From assembly GCF_014334135.1 (NCBI RefSeq), contig NZ_CP060497.1:5332001-5396000 (forward strand): 64,000 nucleotides of DNA, given 5' to 3'. Shown one piece after another: positions 36,870-46,562 of the stretch. The stretch's first letter is position 1. Each line of letters opens with the position of its first letter. Origin of the DNA: Olivibacter sp. SDN3 (GTDB lineage Bacteria > Bacteroidota > Bacteroidia > Sphingobacteriales > Sphingobacteriaceae). The position numbers were made by a program, and so were the translations under genes. The notes below the pieces were generated by a model that was given only the letters and a program-made list of their open reading frames with translations, searched no databases and was not told where the DNA came from.

Positions 36870-38198
36870 CTAGATATACCGATTGACGATATTTTCCATA
36901 AATTCCTGTTTCCCGCTTATGACTTCAGGCTCTCCAAAAGTTACGGCTAAATTCCTTAAGTCATTAAGACTCAAAGCTCCTTCTTCAAATGCTTTACCTT
37001 CTCCTTCATTAAAGGATGCATACCTATCTTGCCGAACCTTTTTATAATCAGAGTGCTTCAAAATATTATCGGCAGCAATTAATGCTCTCGCAAAAGTGTC
37101 TGCTCCACCAATATGGGCATAAAATAAATCAACTGGGTCTGTCGAATTTCGGCGAATTTTAGCGTCAAAATTAATTCCACCTCCGCCAAATCCTCCGGCT
37201 TCGAGAATTATCAATAAAGCCTCTGTCAATTCATTGATGTTATTCGGAAATTGATCAGTATCCCAACCGTTTTGGTAATCGCCCCTATTGGCGTCAATAG
37301 ATCCCAGCAAGCCAGCATCAACTGCTACCTGAAGTTCATGTTGAAAAGTATGCCCGGCCAATGTGGCATGATTAACCTCAAGATTCAGTTTAAAGTCGTC
37401 AAGCAGGTCGTGTTCTCTTAAGAAACCGATTACGGTTGCAGCATCATAGTCATATTGATGTTTAGTAGGTTCACAAGGTTTAGGTTCGATAAAAAACGTT
37501 CCCTTGAAGCCTTGTGCCCTGGCATAGTCTTTTGCCATATGCAATATTCTTGCTAAATGATCTTGCTCCTTTTTCATCTGTGTGTTAAGCAAAGTCATAT
37601 ACCCTTCTCTACCTCCCCAAAAAACATAGTTCTCTCCTCCTAGTGCAATTGTTGCATCTAATGCGGCCTTTATCTGAGCCCCGGCATGAGCAACCACTTT
37701 AAAGTCTGGATTTGTAGCTGCACCGTTCATATAACGCTTATGGCTGAACAAGTTAGCGGTTCCCCAAAGAAGTTTTACACCACTTGACTGTTGTTTTTGC
37801 ACGGCATAGTCAACCAATATTTGTAAGCGTTTTTCATTTTCTGAGACATCGTCACCATAATCTACCATATCTACATCGTGAAAGCAATAATAAGGAAGAT
37901 CTATTTTCGTGAAAAACTCAAATGCAGCGTCCATTTTGTCTTTTGCCCGATGGATAAGGTCCTTGCTTTCATCCCAAGGATAAAATAACGTTTGACCACC
38001 AAAAGGATCCGCACCCGTACTATTAAACGAATGCCAGTAAGCTACGGCAAAACGTAAGTGCTCTTTCATCGTTTTTCCAGCGATAACGCGCTCAGCATCA
38101 TACCAGCGGTAAGCCAAAGGGTTGTCACTCTTCGGCCCCTCGTATTTAATTTTCCCAATACCTTTGAAGTATTCTCTTTCTCCAAGAATTATAGACAT
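36870..38198 (-). CDS. xylA: Xylose isomerase
   Basis: A 442-residue xylose isomerase converting D-xylose to D-xylulose. I start it at the ATG at 38198 ([11 protein letters not shown]), the family's normal start; the frame is open 69 bases further but that part is not conserved. Motifs: [12 protein letters not shown] with the catalytic His, [17 protein letters not shown] with the metal-binding Glu, [27 protein letters not shown], and [17 protein letters not shown]. It lies 35 bases downstream of xylB under a LacI-type regulator. Confidence 0.96.
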   Translation of the reverse strand: MSIILGEREYFKGIGKIKYEGPKSDNPLAYRWYDAERVIAGKTMKEHLRFAVAYWHSFNSTGADPFGGQTLFYPWDESKDLIHRAKDKMDAAFEFFTKIDLPYYCFHDVDMVDYGDDVSENEKRLQILVDYAVQKQQSSGVKLLWGTANLFSHKRYMNGAATNPDFKVVAHAGAQIKAALDATIALGGENYVFWGGREGYMTLLNTQMKKEQDHLARILHMAKDYARAQGFKGTFFIEPKPCEPTKHQYDYDAATVIGFLREHDLLDDFKLNLEVNHATLAGHTFQHELQVAVDAGLLGSIDANRGDYQNGWDTDQFPNNINELTEALLIILEAGGFGGGGINFDAKIRRNSTDPVDLFYAHIGGADTFARALIAADNILKHSDYKKVRQDRYASFNEGEGKAFEEGALSLNDLRNLAVTFGEPEVISGKQEFMENIVNRYI

Positions 38199-38233
38199 AG
38201 TTTTGTAGATTTTATTTTTGTTAACTATTAAAT

Positions 38234-39715
38234 TTATATAAGCTGTTTGTTCAGCAAATCTAGCCACTGCTGATAAATTTTCTCATAACATATACTCCCA
38301 GAAGGTATAACGGTTTTAAGCGGTTTTATTGTCGCGAAGGCTTCTTTGGGAGAGCCAAAAAAGGCCGCACCTATACCCGCGCCCAAAGCTGCACCGACAC
38401 TGCCATCATTCTCGTATAGCTCAATGGGTACGCCGGTTACGTTGACAAAAATTTCAACAAATAGCTCGCTCAGGAATAAATTGCTTTTACTTGCTCTTAT
38501 TACATTTGGAGACATACCGTTCGCTCTCATAATATCCAAACCGTAGCGAAAAGCAAAAGCAATGCCTTCCTGACAGGCTCTAAACATATGTGCTCGATTA
38601 TGCTTGTTTAAATCGAGGTTGAGTATCTGTGCCCCCAAAAGCTTGTTTTCCAGCATTCTTTCTGCCCCGTTACCAAAGGGCATAATTCTCAAACCATCAC
38701 TGCCCACAGCAACTTCAGCAGCAACAGCGTTCATCGACGGATAATCTAAACCTTGCCCGAATTGTTCCTTTACCCATCGATTTAGAATTCCCGTTCCATT
38801 AATGCAAAGTAGAACCCCTACCCTTGGATCATCAGCCAAATAGTTAACATGGGCAAAAGTATTTATACGTGATTTATCATCATAAACCATGCTGTCGCTT
38901 ACACCATATATTACTCCGGAAGTTCCCGCTGTTGCGGCTACTTCGCCCGGATTTAATACGTTTAAAGAAAGCGCATTATTTGGTTGGTCACCAGCTTTGT
39001 AGCTCACCGGAATTCCAGGTTTTAAACCTAATACTCCAGCTATTTCGTTGCTAACAAGACCATGTATACCAAATAGTGGGTTAATGGTTGGTATTAAATC
39101 ATGGTCAAACCCAAAATGATCCATCAGTACTTCTGATATCCTATTCGTCTGAAAATCCCAAAATATACCTTCTGATAAAGCTGATACGCTCGTAGTTATT
39201 TCTCCGGTAAGCCTCAACGCGATAAAGTCGCCCGGAAGCATCACCTTGTAAATTTTTTCATAAATGGCCGGTTCGTGAGCTTTTACCCACGCCAGTTTGG
39301 CTGCCGTGAAATTGCTGGGGGAGTTTAAAAGTTTCTTGAGTATAATGTCTTTTCCCAGCGCCTCAAAAGCGCTATCCCCTATTTCCACTGCTCGGCTATC
39401 ACACCATATGATGGCATTTCTAAGGACATTTTTTGCTTTATCAACTAATACCAATCCGTGCATCTGATAGGCGATACCTATCGCTCCGATATCACGAGGA
39501 TCATAAACCCCGCTGCCATTTAACTTTACGATAGCATGCTGTGCATGTTGCCACCAAGCCTCCGGAGACTGCTCAGCCCAACCAATTTCTGGAGCAATTA
39601 TGGGTGTTTCCGTATCCTCAGGATAATGGCATGACGCAATACATTTCTGTGTAGTGGCATCCACAACCGCTACTTTAATTGATGAAGTTCCTATATCAAT
39701 TCCTAATAATAACAT
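38234..39715 (-). CDS. xylB: Xylulokinase
   Basis: A 493-residue FGGY-family kinase that phosphorylates D-xylulose. The N-terminal ATPase motif is [31 protein letters not shown] contains the MHG substrate-binding turn, [11 protein letters not shown] carries the catalytic Asp, and AGTSGVIYG is the adenosine-binding motif. It is the first gene of xylBA. Transcription starts from a promoter just upstream that overlaps a LacI-type operator, and the regulator gene is divergent. Confidence 0.94.
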   Translation of the reverse strand: MLLLGIDIGTSSIKVAVVDATTQKCIASCHYPEDTETPIIAPEIGWAEQSPEAWWQHAQHAIVKLNGSGVYDPRDIGAIGIAYQMHGLVLVDKAKNVLRNAIIWCDSRAVEIGDSAFEALGKDIILKKLLNSPSNFTAAKLAWVKAHEPAIYEKIYKVMLPGDFIALRLTGEITTSVSALSEGIFWDFQTNRISEVLMDHFGFDHDLIPTINPLFGIHGLVSNEIAGVLGLKPGIPVSYKAGDQPNNALSLNVLNPGEVAATAGTSGVIYGVSDSMVYDDKSRINTFAHVNYLADDPRVGVLLCINGTGILNRWVKEQFGQGLDYPSMNAVAAEVAVGSDGLRIMPFGNGAERMLENKLLGAQILNLDLNKHNRAHMFRACQEGIAFAFRYGLDIMRANGMSPNVIRASKSNLFLSELFVEIFVNVTGVPIELYENDGSVGAALGAGIGAAFFGSPKEAFATIKPLKTVIPSGSICYEKIYQQWLDLLNKQLI

Positions 39716-39744
39716 ATACCGCTTTTTAGTTTAACAAAAGGTTA

Positions 39745-39760
39745 ATGCTAACGTTGGCAT
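39745..39760. promoter_or_regulatory. Operator-like palindrome in the xyl intergenic region
   Basis: ATGCTAACGTTGGCAT is a 16-bp palindrome with one mismatched pair and the central CG typical of LacI-family operators. It lies 30 bases before xylB and abuts the -7 box of the xylB promoter, where a bound repressor would block transcription. Confidence 0.65.
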
Positions 39761-39790
39761 AAAAATATAATTTAACTATCAGAATTCCAA
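39760..39790 (-). promoter_or_regulatory. Promoter of xylBA
   Basis: On the minus strand TTG (39788-39790), 20 bases, then TATTTTTA (39760-39767), matching TTG-N20-TAnnTTTG except for the last base. The operator palindrome begins at the downstream edge of the -7 box. Confidence 0.6.
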
Positions 39791-39913
39791 TAGCAATGTA
39801 TATTTTTGATGAAAATATTTTTTGGTTAACTCTCGTGCTATTTTCAGCTAACTCAATCATAGCACCCCGGTCAATCATTAGAAATAAACAAACTCGCAGA
39901 AAAACTCTATAAC

Positions 39914-40951
39914 ATGAAGAAAGTGACCATCTTAGATATTGCAAAAGAGCTAGATATAACCTTTTCGACGGTAGCAAGGGCCTTAAATGATCATCCTGCT
40001 ATTAGCAAAAACACGAAGGAAGCAGTGAAAGCAACTGCGGAGCGACTTGGCTATCGGAAAAACAAGATCGCTTCGTCTCTTCGATCGGGTAAAAGCAATA
40101 TCATAGGCGTGCTGGTACCTTCACTAGACGTTAGTTTTTTTAGCTCAGTTGTACATGGTATTGAATCCGTGATGAACCAAAATGGTTATTCTATATTGTT
40201 ATACCAATCGCAGGAATCGTTCAAGAAAGAAGATAAGGGAATCGAAACATTACTTAATTCACGGGTAGATGGAATAATCGCGTCTGTAGCGATCAATAGA
40301 GAAGATACACGTACCTTTGAAGATATCGTTGCCAGAAACATACCTTTAGCTTTTTTCGACCGCTCATTGGACAGTATTCAGGCTCCATCAGTTACCATTG
40401 ACGATTATAAGGGAGGGTACATGGCTACAGAGCACCTTATACAAGCTGGTTATCGACAAATTGCGCATATCACCGAAACAAGGAATCTGACCATTTTCAA
40501 AGAACGTCTAAATGGTTATTTAGATGCTTTGAAGGATTATAACCTCCCCATCAGGGAAGAGATGATCTTCAAAGGTAATTTATCACTCGAATTTGGTAAG
40601 ACCTGCGTGAAAGAAATGACCCAGCGTAAGATATCTTTTGATGCCATCTTCACCTTAGAAGACTACACAGCTATGGGTGTTATACAGCAGTTAAAGGAGC
40701 AACAAATTAGTGTCCCTGACCAAGTTGGAGTAATCGGATTTGCAAATGAGGCTTTTGGCAGCCTAGTTACACCCACACTATCAACCATCGATCAGCAGAC
40801 GAACCGTATGGGAGAAGAAATTGCTAAGCTCTTCATAAATATGTTAAAACAAGGAGACTTCTATAAAAATTCTCCAAAAAAAATCAAACTTGAACCGCTA
40901 CTCATCGTAAGGGAAAGCTCATTAAAGTATGTATCCTCCACTCTAATCTAA
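39914..40951 (+). CDS. LacI family transcriptional regulator (likely xylose repressor)
   Basis: A 345-residue regulator. The N-terminal helix-turn-helix VTILDIAKELDITFSTVARALNDHP is followed by a hinge helix near residue 50 (IASSLRSGKS). A periplasmic-binding-protein-like ligand domain follows (IIGVLVPSLDVSFFSSVVHGIE, DGIIASVA, GYMATEHLI, GVIGFANEAFG). It is divergent from xylBA, with an operator-like palindrome between them, so control of xylose use is the simplest reading. A perfect -7 box TATTTTTG lies at 39801. The effector sugar is inferred, not shown. Confidence 0.88.
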   Translation: MKKVTILDIAKELDITFSTVARALNDHPAISKNTKEAVKATAERLGYRKNKIASSLRSGKSNIIGVLVPSLDVSFFSSVVHGIESVMNQNGYSILLYQSQESFKKEDKGIETLLNSRVDGIIASVAINREDTRTFEDIVARNIPLAFFDRSLDSIQAPSVTIDDYKGGYMATEHLIQAGYRQIAHITETRNLTIFKERLNGYLDALKDYNLPIREEMIFKGNLSLEFGKTCVKEMTQRKISFDAIFTLEDYTAMGVIQQLKEQQISVPDQVGVIGFANEAFGSLVTPTLSTIDQQTNRMGEEIAKLFINMLKQGDFYKNSPKKIKLEPLLIVRESSLKYVSSTLI

Positions 40952-41006
40952 CTCTAATGCATCTATAAGCGGTACCTAACCGGTACAAGAATAGTTTTGC
41001 AGTCTC

Positions 41007-42302
41007 ATGAAAATAATGAAGACTGTTAATCCATTTTTATTCTTCTTAGTACTATACTTACATCCGATATGGACATTTGCGCAAGGGATAGATACGTTAC
41101 GATTAAATTGTATTGAAGCAGAAGAAATCTTCCTAAAAAACAACCTGTCTTTAATTGCTGAGCGTTTAACTATCGCGCAAGGTGACGCCCTGATACAGCA
41201 AGCAAAGGCATGGCCCAATCCAAACCTATCGATTGACGAAGTAAACATCAACAGGAATGAGACTTCCGAAGAGATCCCTCCCTTATTTGGCAGTTTCGGA
41301 AGAAACCAACAGTTCACCTTACAGCTTGAACAACTTATCTTGACTGCTCAAAAGAGAAAGAAAAACATTGCTATGGAAATGGACAGTAAAGCACATGCGG
41401 AGAACACGTTATTTGACATCCTTCTCTCCTTGAAAGCTGAATTCAGGACTATGGTAGCGGAGCTGGTTTACCTGCAAAACATAAAAAAAGATTTATTGAT
41501 AGAAAAGTCATTGATTGACAAACTGCTAAAAGCACAGCAAATACAATTGCAATCTGGCGATATTTCACAAGCCACTTACCTAAGAATAAAGACGTTAAGA
41601 ACAGCTTTACTCAAAGAAATAAATGACAAAAATGAAGAATTAAATGCGCTGGAAAGCCATCTGAAAACGCTCATGGCGGTGGCCCCCTCACAACATATTG
41701 TCATTACCGACCAATTAAATGAAACAGAGATCCGAAAGCTGGAAATACTTGAACTAAATCAGTTATATCTTTTAGCGGAAAATTCAAATCCTTCGTTGAA
41801 GGTAGCCGGTAGTTCACTCAAACTAAGTCATTCCCTGTTAACACTCGAGAAAGCAAAAAGGGTTCCAGACCTAACATTCAATGTAAACTACGACCGTCAG
41901 GGATCAACGATGTTTAGCTTTTTTGGCGCAGGTATTTCAATGGACATCCCCCTATTTGACAGCAATAAAGGGAATATCAGCTATGCACAACTGGAAATAG
42001 CCAAAAATGAACGCCTTTTGCAGGAAACAAAATTAAAAATAGGCAACGGTATTCATGAAGCGTTTCAGAATCTTAGACAGTCGCTCGAACTCTTCCATCA
42101 GTTCGACAAAGACTTTTTGCAGGAGCTTGATAAAATGCAAGCCGTAACAGGAAGCAATTTTCTTTCCAGAAACATAAGCCTCCTAGAATTTCTGGATTTC
42201 TTTGAGTCTTTTAAAGAAAGTAAAATATCTTATTACCAGATTCTCAGGGATATAAAACAGAAAAAAAACGAACTCAGTTATTTAATAGGTATTGAACTAT
42301 GA
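41007..42302 (+). CDS. TolC family outer-membrane efflux protein (CzcC/CusC-like)
   Basis: A 431-residue outer-membrane channel subunit. A signal peptide ends at TFAQG, then the two outer efflux protein repeats form long helices (AEEIFLKNNLSLIAERL; QAKAWPNPNLSIDE; and the second copy SNPSLKVAGSSLKLSHSLL). ISMDIPLFDSNKGNISYA is the conserved second-repeat strand. The stop overlaps the next start by four bases (ATGA), so the three genes of the efflux system are translationally coupled. Together they would export a divalent or monovalent metal cation. Confidence 0.88.
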   Translation: MKIMKTVNPFLFFLVLYLHPIWTFAQGIDTLRLNCIEAEEIFLKNNLSLIAERLTIAQGDALIQQAKAWPNPNLSIDEVNINRNETSEEIPPLFGSFGRNQQFTLQLEQLILTAQKRKKNIAMEMDSKAHAENTLFDILLSLKAEFRTMVAELVYLQNIKKDLLIEKSLIDKLLKAQQIQLQSGDISQATYLRIKTLRTALLKEINDKNEELNALESHLKTLMAVAPSQHIVITDQLNETEIRKLEILELNQLYLLAENSNPSLKVAGSSLKLSHSLLTLEKAKRVPDLTFNVNYDRQGSTMFSFFGAGISMDIPLFDSNKGNISYAQLEIAKNERLLQETKLKIGNGIHEAFQNLRQSLELFHQFDKDFLQELDKMQAVTGSNFLSRNISLLEFLDFFESFKESKISYYQILRDIKQKKNELSYLIGIEL

Positions 42303-43408
42303 AATTACCAATCATTTTTCCCATGGCGTTTGTAGGCATGACATTTTTATCGTGTAAACCATCAAATATCCAAAATCAACCACTTGAAAAGGAAACCGAT
42401 ATATCACAATGCATGAATAAAGATATTGCAAATATAATCACGACAGCAAAAATCATCAAAACTCCAAACCGACATGAGCGATTAAAATTGAACGGAAACG
42501 TTAGCTACGATCAAGATCAGGTTTATCGATTCTCCCCCATACTTGACGGAGTTATCCAAAAAGTAAATTTTAGGCTTGGGGACTTTGTGCGAAAAGGACA
42601 GACTTTGCTTGAAATTAGGAGTGCAGAGTTGAACGAAATGAGCGCCAACATGCGCGAAGCCCAACTTCATTTAAAGACTGCTCAGCGGCAATTAAGCGCC
42701 ACACAAAACCTATATGCGGATGGTGTTGCTTCTGATCGGGAAATATTGGAGGCGCAAGTGGCGGTTAGCAATGCGGAATCCGAAATACAGAAAATCAATG
42801 AAGTTTTATACTTGTATAGTGGCGATATCGAAAAAGGCGTATTAACCATAAAAGCAAAATCCGACGGATATATTGTAGAAAAACACGTAGTTGAAGGACA
42901 ACAGGTTGAAAGCAGTAATGATCCGCTCTTTATATTGGGGAACCTTAGCAAAGTATGGGTTCAGGCGAACGTGTACAGCGGCTATATCGGAAGAATAAAA
43001 ACAGGGCAGTCAGCAGCTATCGAAACGACCGCATATCCGGGGAAAGTTTTCGAAGGTAAGATCAATCGAATTTCGAACGTCATTGACCCCAGGGAAAGGG
43101 TGCTAAAGGCTATCATCGAACTAGATAACAGTTCATTACTATTAAAGCCAGAAATGATGGTGACGGTAGATGTCTATCTAGATAATAGGTCTGATGCTCT
43201 GGCCATTCCGCATGAATCGGTGGTGTTTGATGCTGATGCATACCATTTGATTAAATATGTAAGTGATTGCGAAATGAAAATCGTTGAGTTTGTCCCCATC
43301 TACGAAGACAATGATTTCTTTTATATGGCAAGTAACCAACTCCGAGATGGTGATGAAATAGTAAAAACGAACAGCCTTCTAGTGTACAACAAACTTATTG
43401 GAAAATAA
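42299..43408 (+). CDS. RND efflux periplasmic adaptor (CzcB/CusB-like) lipoprotein
   Basis: A 369-residue membrane fusion protein with a lipobox (MTFLSC). The biotinyl-lipoyl hairpin appears as VNFRLGDFVRKGQTLLEI and later KAKSDGYIVEKHVVEGQQVE. A coiled-coil helical pair separates these halves, and a beta-barrel domain with VWVQANVYSGYIGRIKTGQ follows. It bridges the RND pump and the TolC channel. I see no His- or Met-rich metal-binding extension, so the metal cannot be read from it. Confidence 0.88.
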   Translation: MKLPIIFPMAFVGMTFLSCKPSNIQNQPLEKETDISQCMNKDIANIITTAKIIKTPNRHERLKLNGNVSYDQDQVYRFSPILDGVIQKVNFRLGDFVRKGQTLLEIRSAELNEMSANMREAQLHLKTAQRQLSATQNLYADGVASDREILEAQVAVSNAESEIQKINEVLYLYSGDIEKGVLTIKAKSDGYIVEKHVVEGQQVESSNDPLFILGNLSKVWVQANVYSGYIGRIKTGQSAAIETTAYPGKVFEGKINRISNVIDPRERVLKAIIELDNSSLLLKPEMMVTVDVYLDNRSDALAIPHESVVFDADAYHLIKYVSDCEMKIVEFVPIYEDNDFFYMASNQLRDGDEIVKTNSLLVYNKLIGK

Positions 43409-43450
43409 CCTGATAAAAACCTAAAATTTCCACGCACCAAAATAAAACCA

Positions 43451-46400
43451 ATGTTAACATTCATTGATAAAATTGTAGGCTTTGCACTAAGAAATCATAT
43501 TATGGTCTTCTTTTTGGTCTTCTTACTTGCAATCGCCGGCATATACGCGTATAAGCAGACACCTATCGAAGCCTTTCCCGACGTTACAAATACAAGAGCC
43601 CGTATTATTACGCAATGGCCAGGAAGAAGTGCCGAGGAAGTTGAGAAATTTGTCACATTACCCATTAGCCGGGAGATGAATACCATACCCGGGAAAACCG
43701 ACGTAAAATCTATCTCGTTGTTTGGTCTTTCGGTGATAACGGTAAATTTCAGAGATGAAATCGATGATTTTTATGCACAGCAATATACGGCCAATCGCAT
43801 GCGATCAGTCGACTTACCAGAAGGTGCCGACACAGAAATAGAACCTCCATACGGAGCAACAGGCGAAATCTTCAGATACGTTATTAAAAGCAAAAAGAAG
43901 ATTCCTATCCGAGAATTATCTGCTTTACAAAACTGGGTCATTGAACGAGAGCTTCTCTCGGTCGACGGTATTGCAGACGTTGTAAGCTTTGGAGGGGAAG
44001 AGAAAATATTTGAAATTCGGGTAAAACCGTCGGAATTAGCTAACTATGGACTTTCTGCTTTAGACGTATATGATGCTGTTGAAAAAAGTAATATAAACGT
44101 TGGCGGAGATGTTATTCAACGAGGGACGCAAGCTTATGCAGTAAGAGGCATCGGTTTACTGGATAAAATAAGTGACATAGAAGACGTATTGATCAAGAAC
44201 ATCGATGGTGTGCCCGTTTTGGTAAAAAATGTTGCAGATGTGTCTGTTAGCGGTAAACCTAGGCTTGGACAGGCTGGGTTAAATGAAAATGATGATCTCA
44301 TTGAAGGCATTGTAGTAATGTTGCGAGGAGAAAATCCAAGTGAAGTGATTGAACGTTTAGGTGAGCGTATCGAAGATTTAAACAACAGAATCTTACCGAA
44401 AGGCATATATGTCGAAGCGTTCCATGATCGCACAGAATTAGTTAATAAGACTATCAGCACGGTTACAGGAAATTTGGTTGAAGGAATATTTCTGGTTTCT
44501 CTAATCGTATTTATTTTTCTTTTCAATTGGCGGACCACTTTGATTGTAGCATCTGTAATCCCATTGGCATTTTTATTTGCCATACTTATGCTTCGCATTC
44601 AGGGCTTACCAGCAAACCTTATATCGATTGGCGCGATCGATTTTGGACTATTGCTGGAAGGAACCATGGTGATTGTAGAACACGTATTTGTTAGCCTCGA
44701 TCTCAAAGCAAAAGCTGTTGGCATGTCTACCTTCAACGGTTTGAGCAAATCTGGGTTAATTAGAAAGAATGTCAGAGGGGTTGCTAAATCGATACTATTC
44801 GCACAACTCATATTAATTATCGCATTGATTCCTATTTTTACCTTTCAGAAAGTAGAGGGAAAAATGTTTGCCCCGTTGGCTTTTACCTTGGGTTACGCGT
44901 TGCTTGGATCTTTAATTTTGAGTTTGACCTACGTCCCTGCGATGTGTAAATTGCTCTTGAATAAAAATGTTGTAGATCGAGAGAACCCCATTACCAACGC
45001 TGTGAGGAATGCTATCTTCAAACTGTATATATTAGCAAGTAAAAACTTAAAGACCACTTTAGTTCTATTTACCTCGATATTAGTTTTATCACTTATTGGT
45101 TTCACACGCATTGGAACGGAATTTATTCCAAGGTTGAATGAAGGTGCCATTTATATCCGCGCAACCTTACCAAATAGTGTTAATCTTGAAGAATCGGTTA
45201 GACTTACTAAAGAAATGAAATCCAAACTAAATGCTTTTGATGAAGTCTCTTTTGTATTGACGCAAACTGGACGTCCCAATGACGGCACAGACCCAACTGG
45301 ATTTTTTAACATCGAGTTTCACGTACAATTAAAAGACGCAAGCAATTGGTCCAACGGAAGGAATATGCAATCGATTATTCAAGAAATGGAGGACGGGTTA
45401 AATGTTTATCCTGGTGTGGATTTTGGTTTTAGTCAACCTATTATGGACAATGTAGAAGAATATGTTTCTGGGGTAAAAAGCTCATTGGTTGCCAAAGTCT
45501 ATGGAGATGATCTGTATGAACTCGAACAGACTGCTGACAGTATTGCAGAAGCTATAAAGCATATTCAAGGTATTGAAGATTTAAAGGTCTTCAGAAATAT
45601 CGGTTTGCCTGAGCTAAGAATTCGTTTAAGTGAGGCACGTATGGCTAGATACGGTGTTTCTATGAATGACGCTCAGGCGGTAGTAGAAATGGCCATCGGG
45701 GGAAAGGCTGTATCTACCTTCTATGAAGGCGAACGGATGTTTGACATTACAATTAGGTATGATAAGCCCTATCGTGATACGGAAGAGCAGATCCGGAATA
45801 TCTTAGTACCATCCATCAATGACTCTGAAGTGCCGCTATATGAGATTGCAGATATAGGGTATCATACTGGCCCTGCATTTATTTATCGTCAGGGCAATAC
45901 CCGATATATAGCAGTAGGGTTTTCTGTTCGCGGTCGAGATTTGGGCGGAGCCATAAAGGAGGCCCAACAAAAAGTAGAAGAATCTGTTAAATTACCTGCA
46001 TCGTACAGCTTAGAGTGGGCTGGAGACTTTGAAAATCAACAACGGGCGTTAGATCGATTGAGTATCATTGTGCCGATTGCGTTAATCTTAATAACGTTCT
46101 TACTATATTTGAACTTCAGAAATCTGAGAGACACATTTATTTCATTGTTGACTATTCCATTTGCGTTCATCGGTGGTTTTTTTTCACTTTGGATCACCGG
46201 GACTATTTTTGGTATTTCAGCGGGCATCGGATTCATTATATTATTTGGTGTCGGAACAATTGATGGTATCATACTGATTTCTGTAATGAAACAATATATG
46301 ATGAAAAAACCTTTAACAGTAGCAGTTTCTCAAGGGGTATATGATAGGATCCGACCTATTTTCATGATTGCTATTATGGGTTCATTAGGTCTTTTACCGG

Positions 46401-46543
46401 CAGCATTATCTCAAGGTATGGGTTCTGAAATTCAAAAGCCACTAGCCATTATGATTGTCGGAGGACTGCTAGTATGCATGGTGTTAAGTTTGACGGTTTT
46501 ACCACAGTTTTTTTTACTCGCTTATAGAAAGAAAGATAAATAA
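43451..46543 (+). CDS. Heavy-metal efflux RND transporter (CzcA/CusA family)
   Basis: A 1,030-residue inner-membrane RND pump of the heavy-metal group. TM1 ends with AYKQTPIEAFPDVTNTRARI, the family signature. The TM4 proton-relay motif reads GAIDFGLLLEGTMVIVE, with Asp397, Glu403 and Glu410 aligning with CzcA Asp402, Asp408 and Glu415. The middle acid is therefore Glu instead of Asp. The porter domains and the second bundle (LLFGVGTIDGIILISVM, GLLPAALSQGMGSEIQKPLA) are intact. It lies 42 bases after the adaptor gene. The cation is uncertain; the DFG-type motif fits the CzcA (Zn/Co/Cd) more than the CusA (Cu/Ag) group. Confidence 0.9.
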   Translation: MLTFIDKIVGFALRNHIMVFFLVFLLAIAGIYAYKQTPIEAFPDVTNTRARIITQWPGRSAEEVEKFVTLPISREMNTIPGKTDVKSISLFGLSVITVNFRDEIDDFYAQQYTANRMRSVDLPEGADTEIEPPYGATGEIFRYVIKSKKKIPIRELSALQNWVIERELLSVDGIADVVSFGGEEKIFEIRVKPSELANYGLSALDVYDAVEKSNINVGGDVIQRGTQAYAVRGIGLLDKISDIEDVLIKNIDGVPVLVKNVADVSVSGKPRLGQAGLNENDDLIEGIVVMLRGENPSEVIERLGERIEDLNNRILPKGIYVEAFHDRTELVNKTISTVTGNLVEGIFLVSLIVFIFLFNWRTTLIVASVIPLAFLFAILMLRIQGLPANLISIGAIDFGLLLEGTMVIVEHVFVSLDLKAKAVGMSTFNGLSKSGLIRKNVRGVAKSILFAQLILIIALIPIFTFQKVEGKMFAPLAFTLGYALLGSLILSLTYVPAMCKLLLNKNVVDRENPITNAVRNAIFKLYILASKNLKTTLVLFTSILVLSLIGFTRIGTEFIPRLNEGAIYIRATLPNSVNLEESVRLTKEMKSKLNAFDEVSFVLTQTGRPNDGTDPTGFFNIEFHVQLKDASNWSNGRNMQSIIQEMEDGLNVYPGVDFGFSQPIMDNVEEYVSGVKSSLVAKVYGDDLYELEQTADSIAEAIKHIQGIEDLKVFRNIGLPELRIRLSEARMARYGVSMNDAQAVVEMAIGGKAVSTFYEGERMFDITIRYDKPYRDTEEQIRNILVPSINDSEVPLYEIADIGYHTGPAFIYRQGNTRYIAVGFSVRGRDLGGAIKEAQQKVEESVKLPASYSLEWAGDFENQQRALDRLSIIVPIALILITFLLYLNFRNLRDTFISLLTIPFAFIGGFFSLWITGTIFGISAGIGFIILFGVGTIDGIILISVMKQYMMKKPLTVAVSQGVYDRIRPIFMIAIMGSLGLLPAALSQGMGSEIQKPLAIMIVGGLLVCMVLSLTVLPQFFLLAYRKKDK

Positions 46544-46562
46544 TCTTTTTTGTAGTAAATAT

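Noticed and set aside
38199-38267. Longer N-terminus of xylA
   Set aside because: The extra 23 residues overlap the end of xylB and are unlike the conserved xylose isomerase start at 38198.
39726-39977. An 83-residue minus-strand frame across the xyl regulatory region
   Set aside because: It covers the promoter, the operator and the start of the LacI-type gene and reads as low-complexity shadow sequence.
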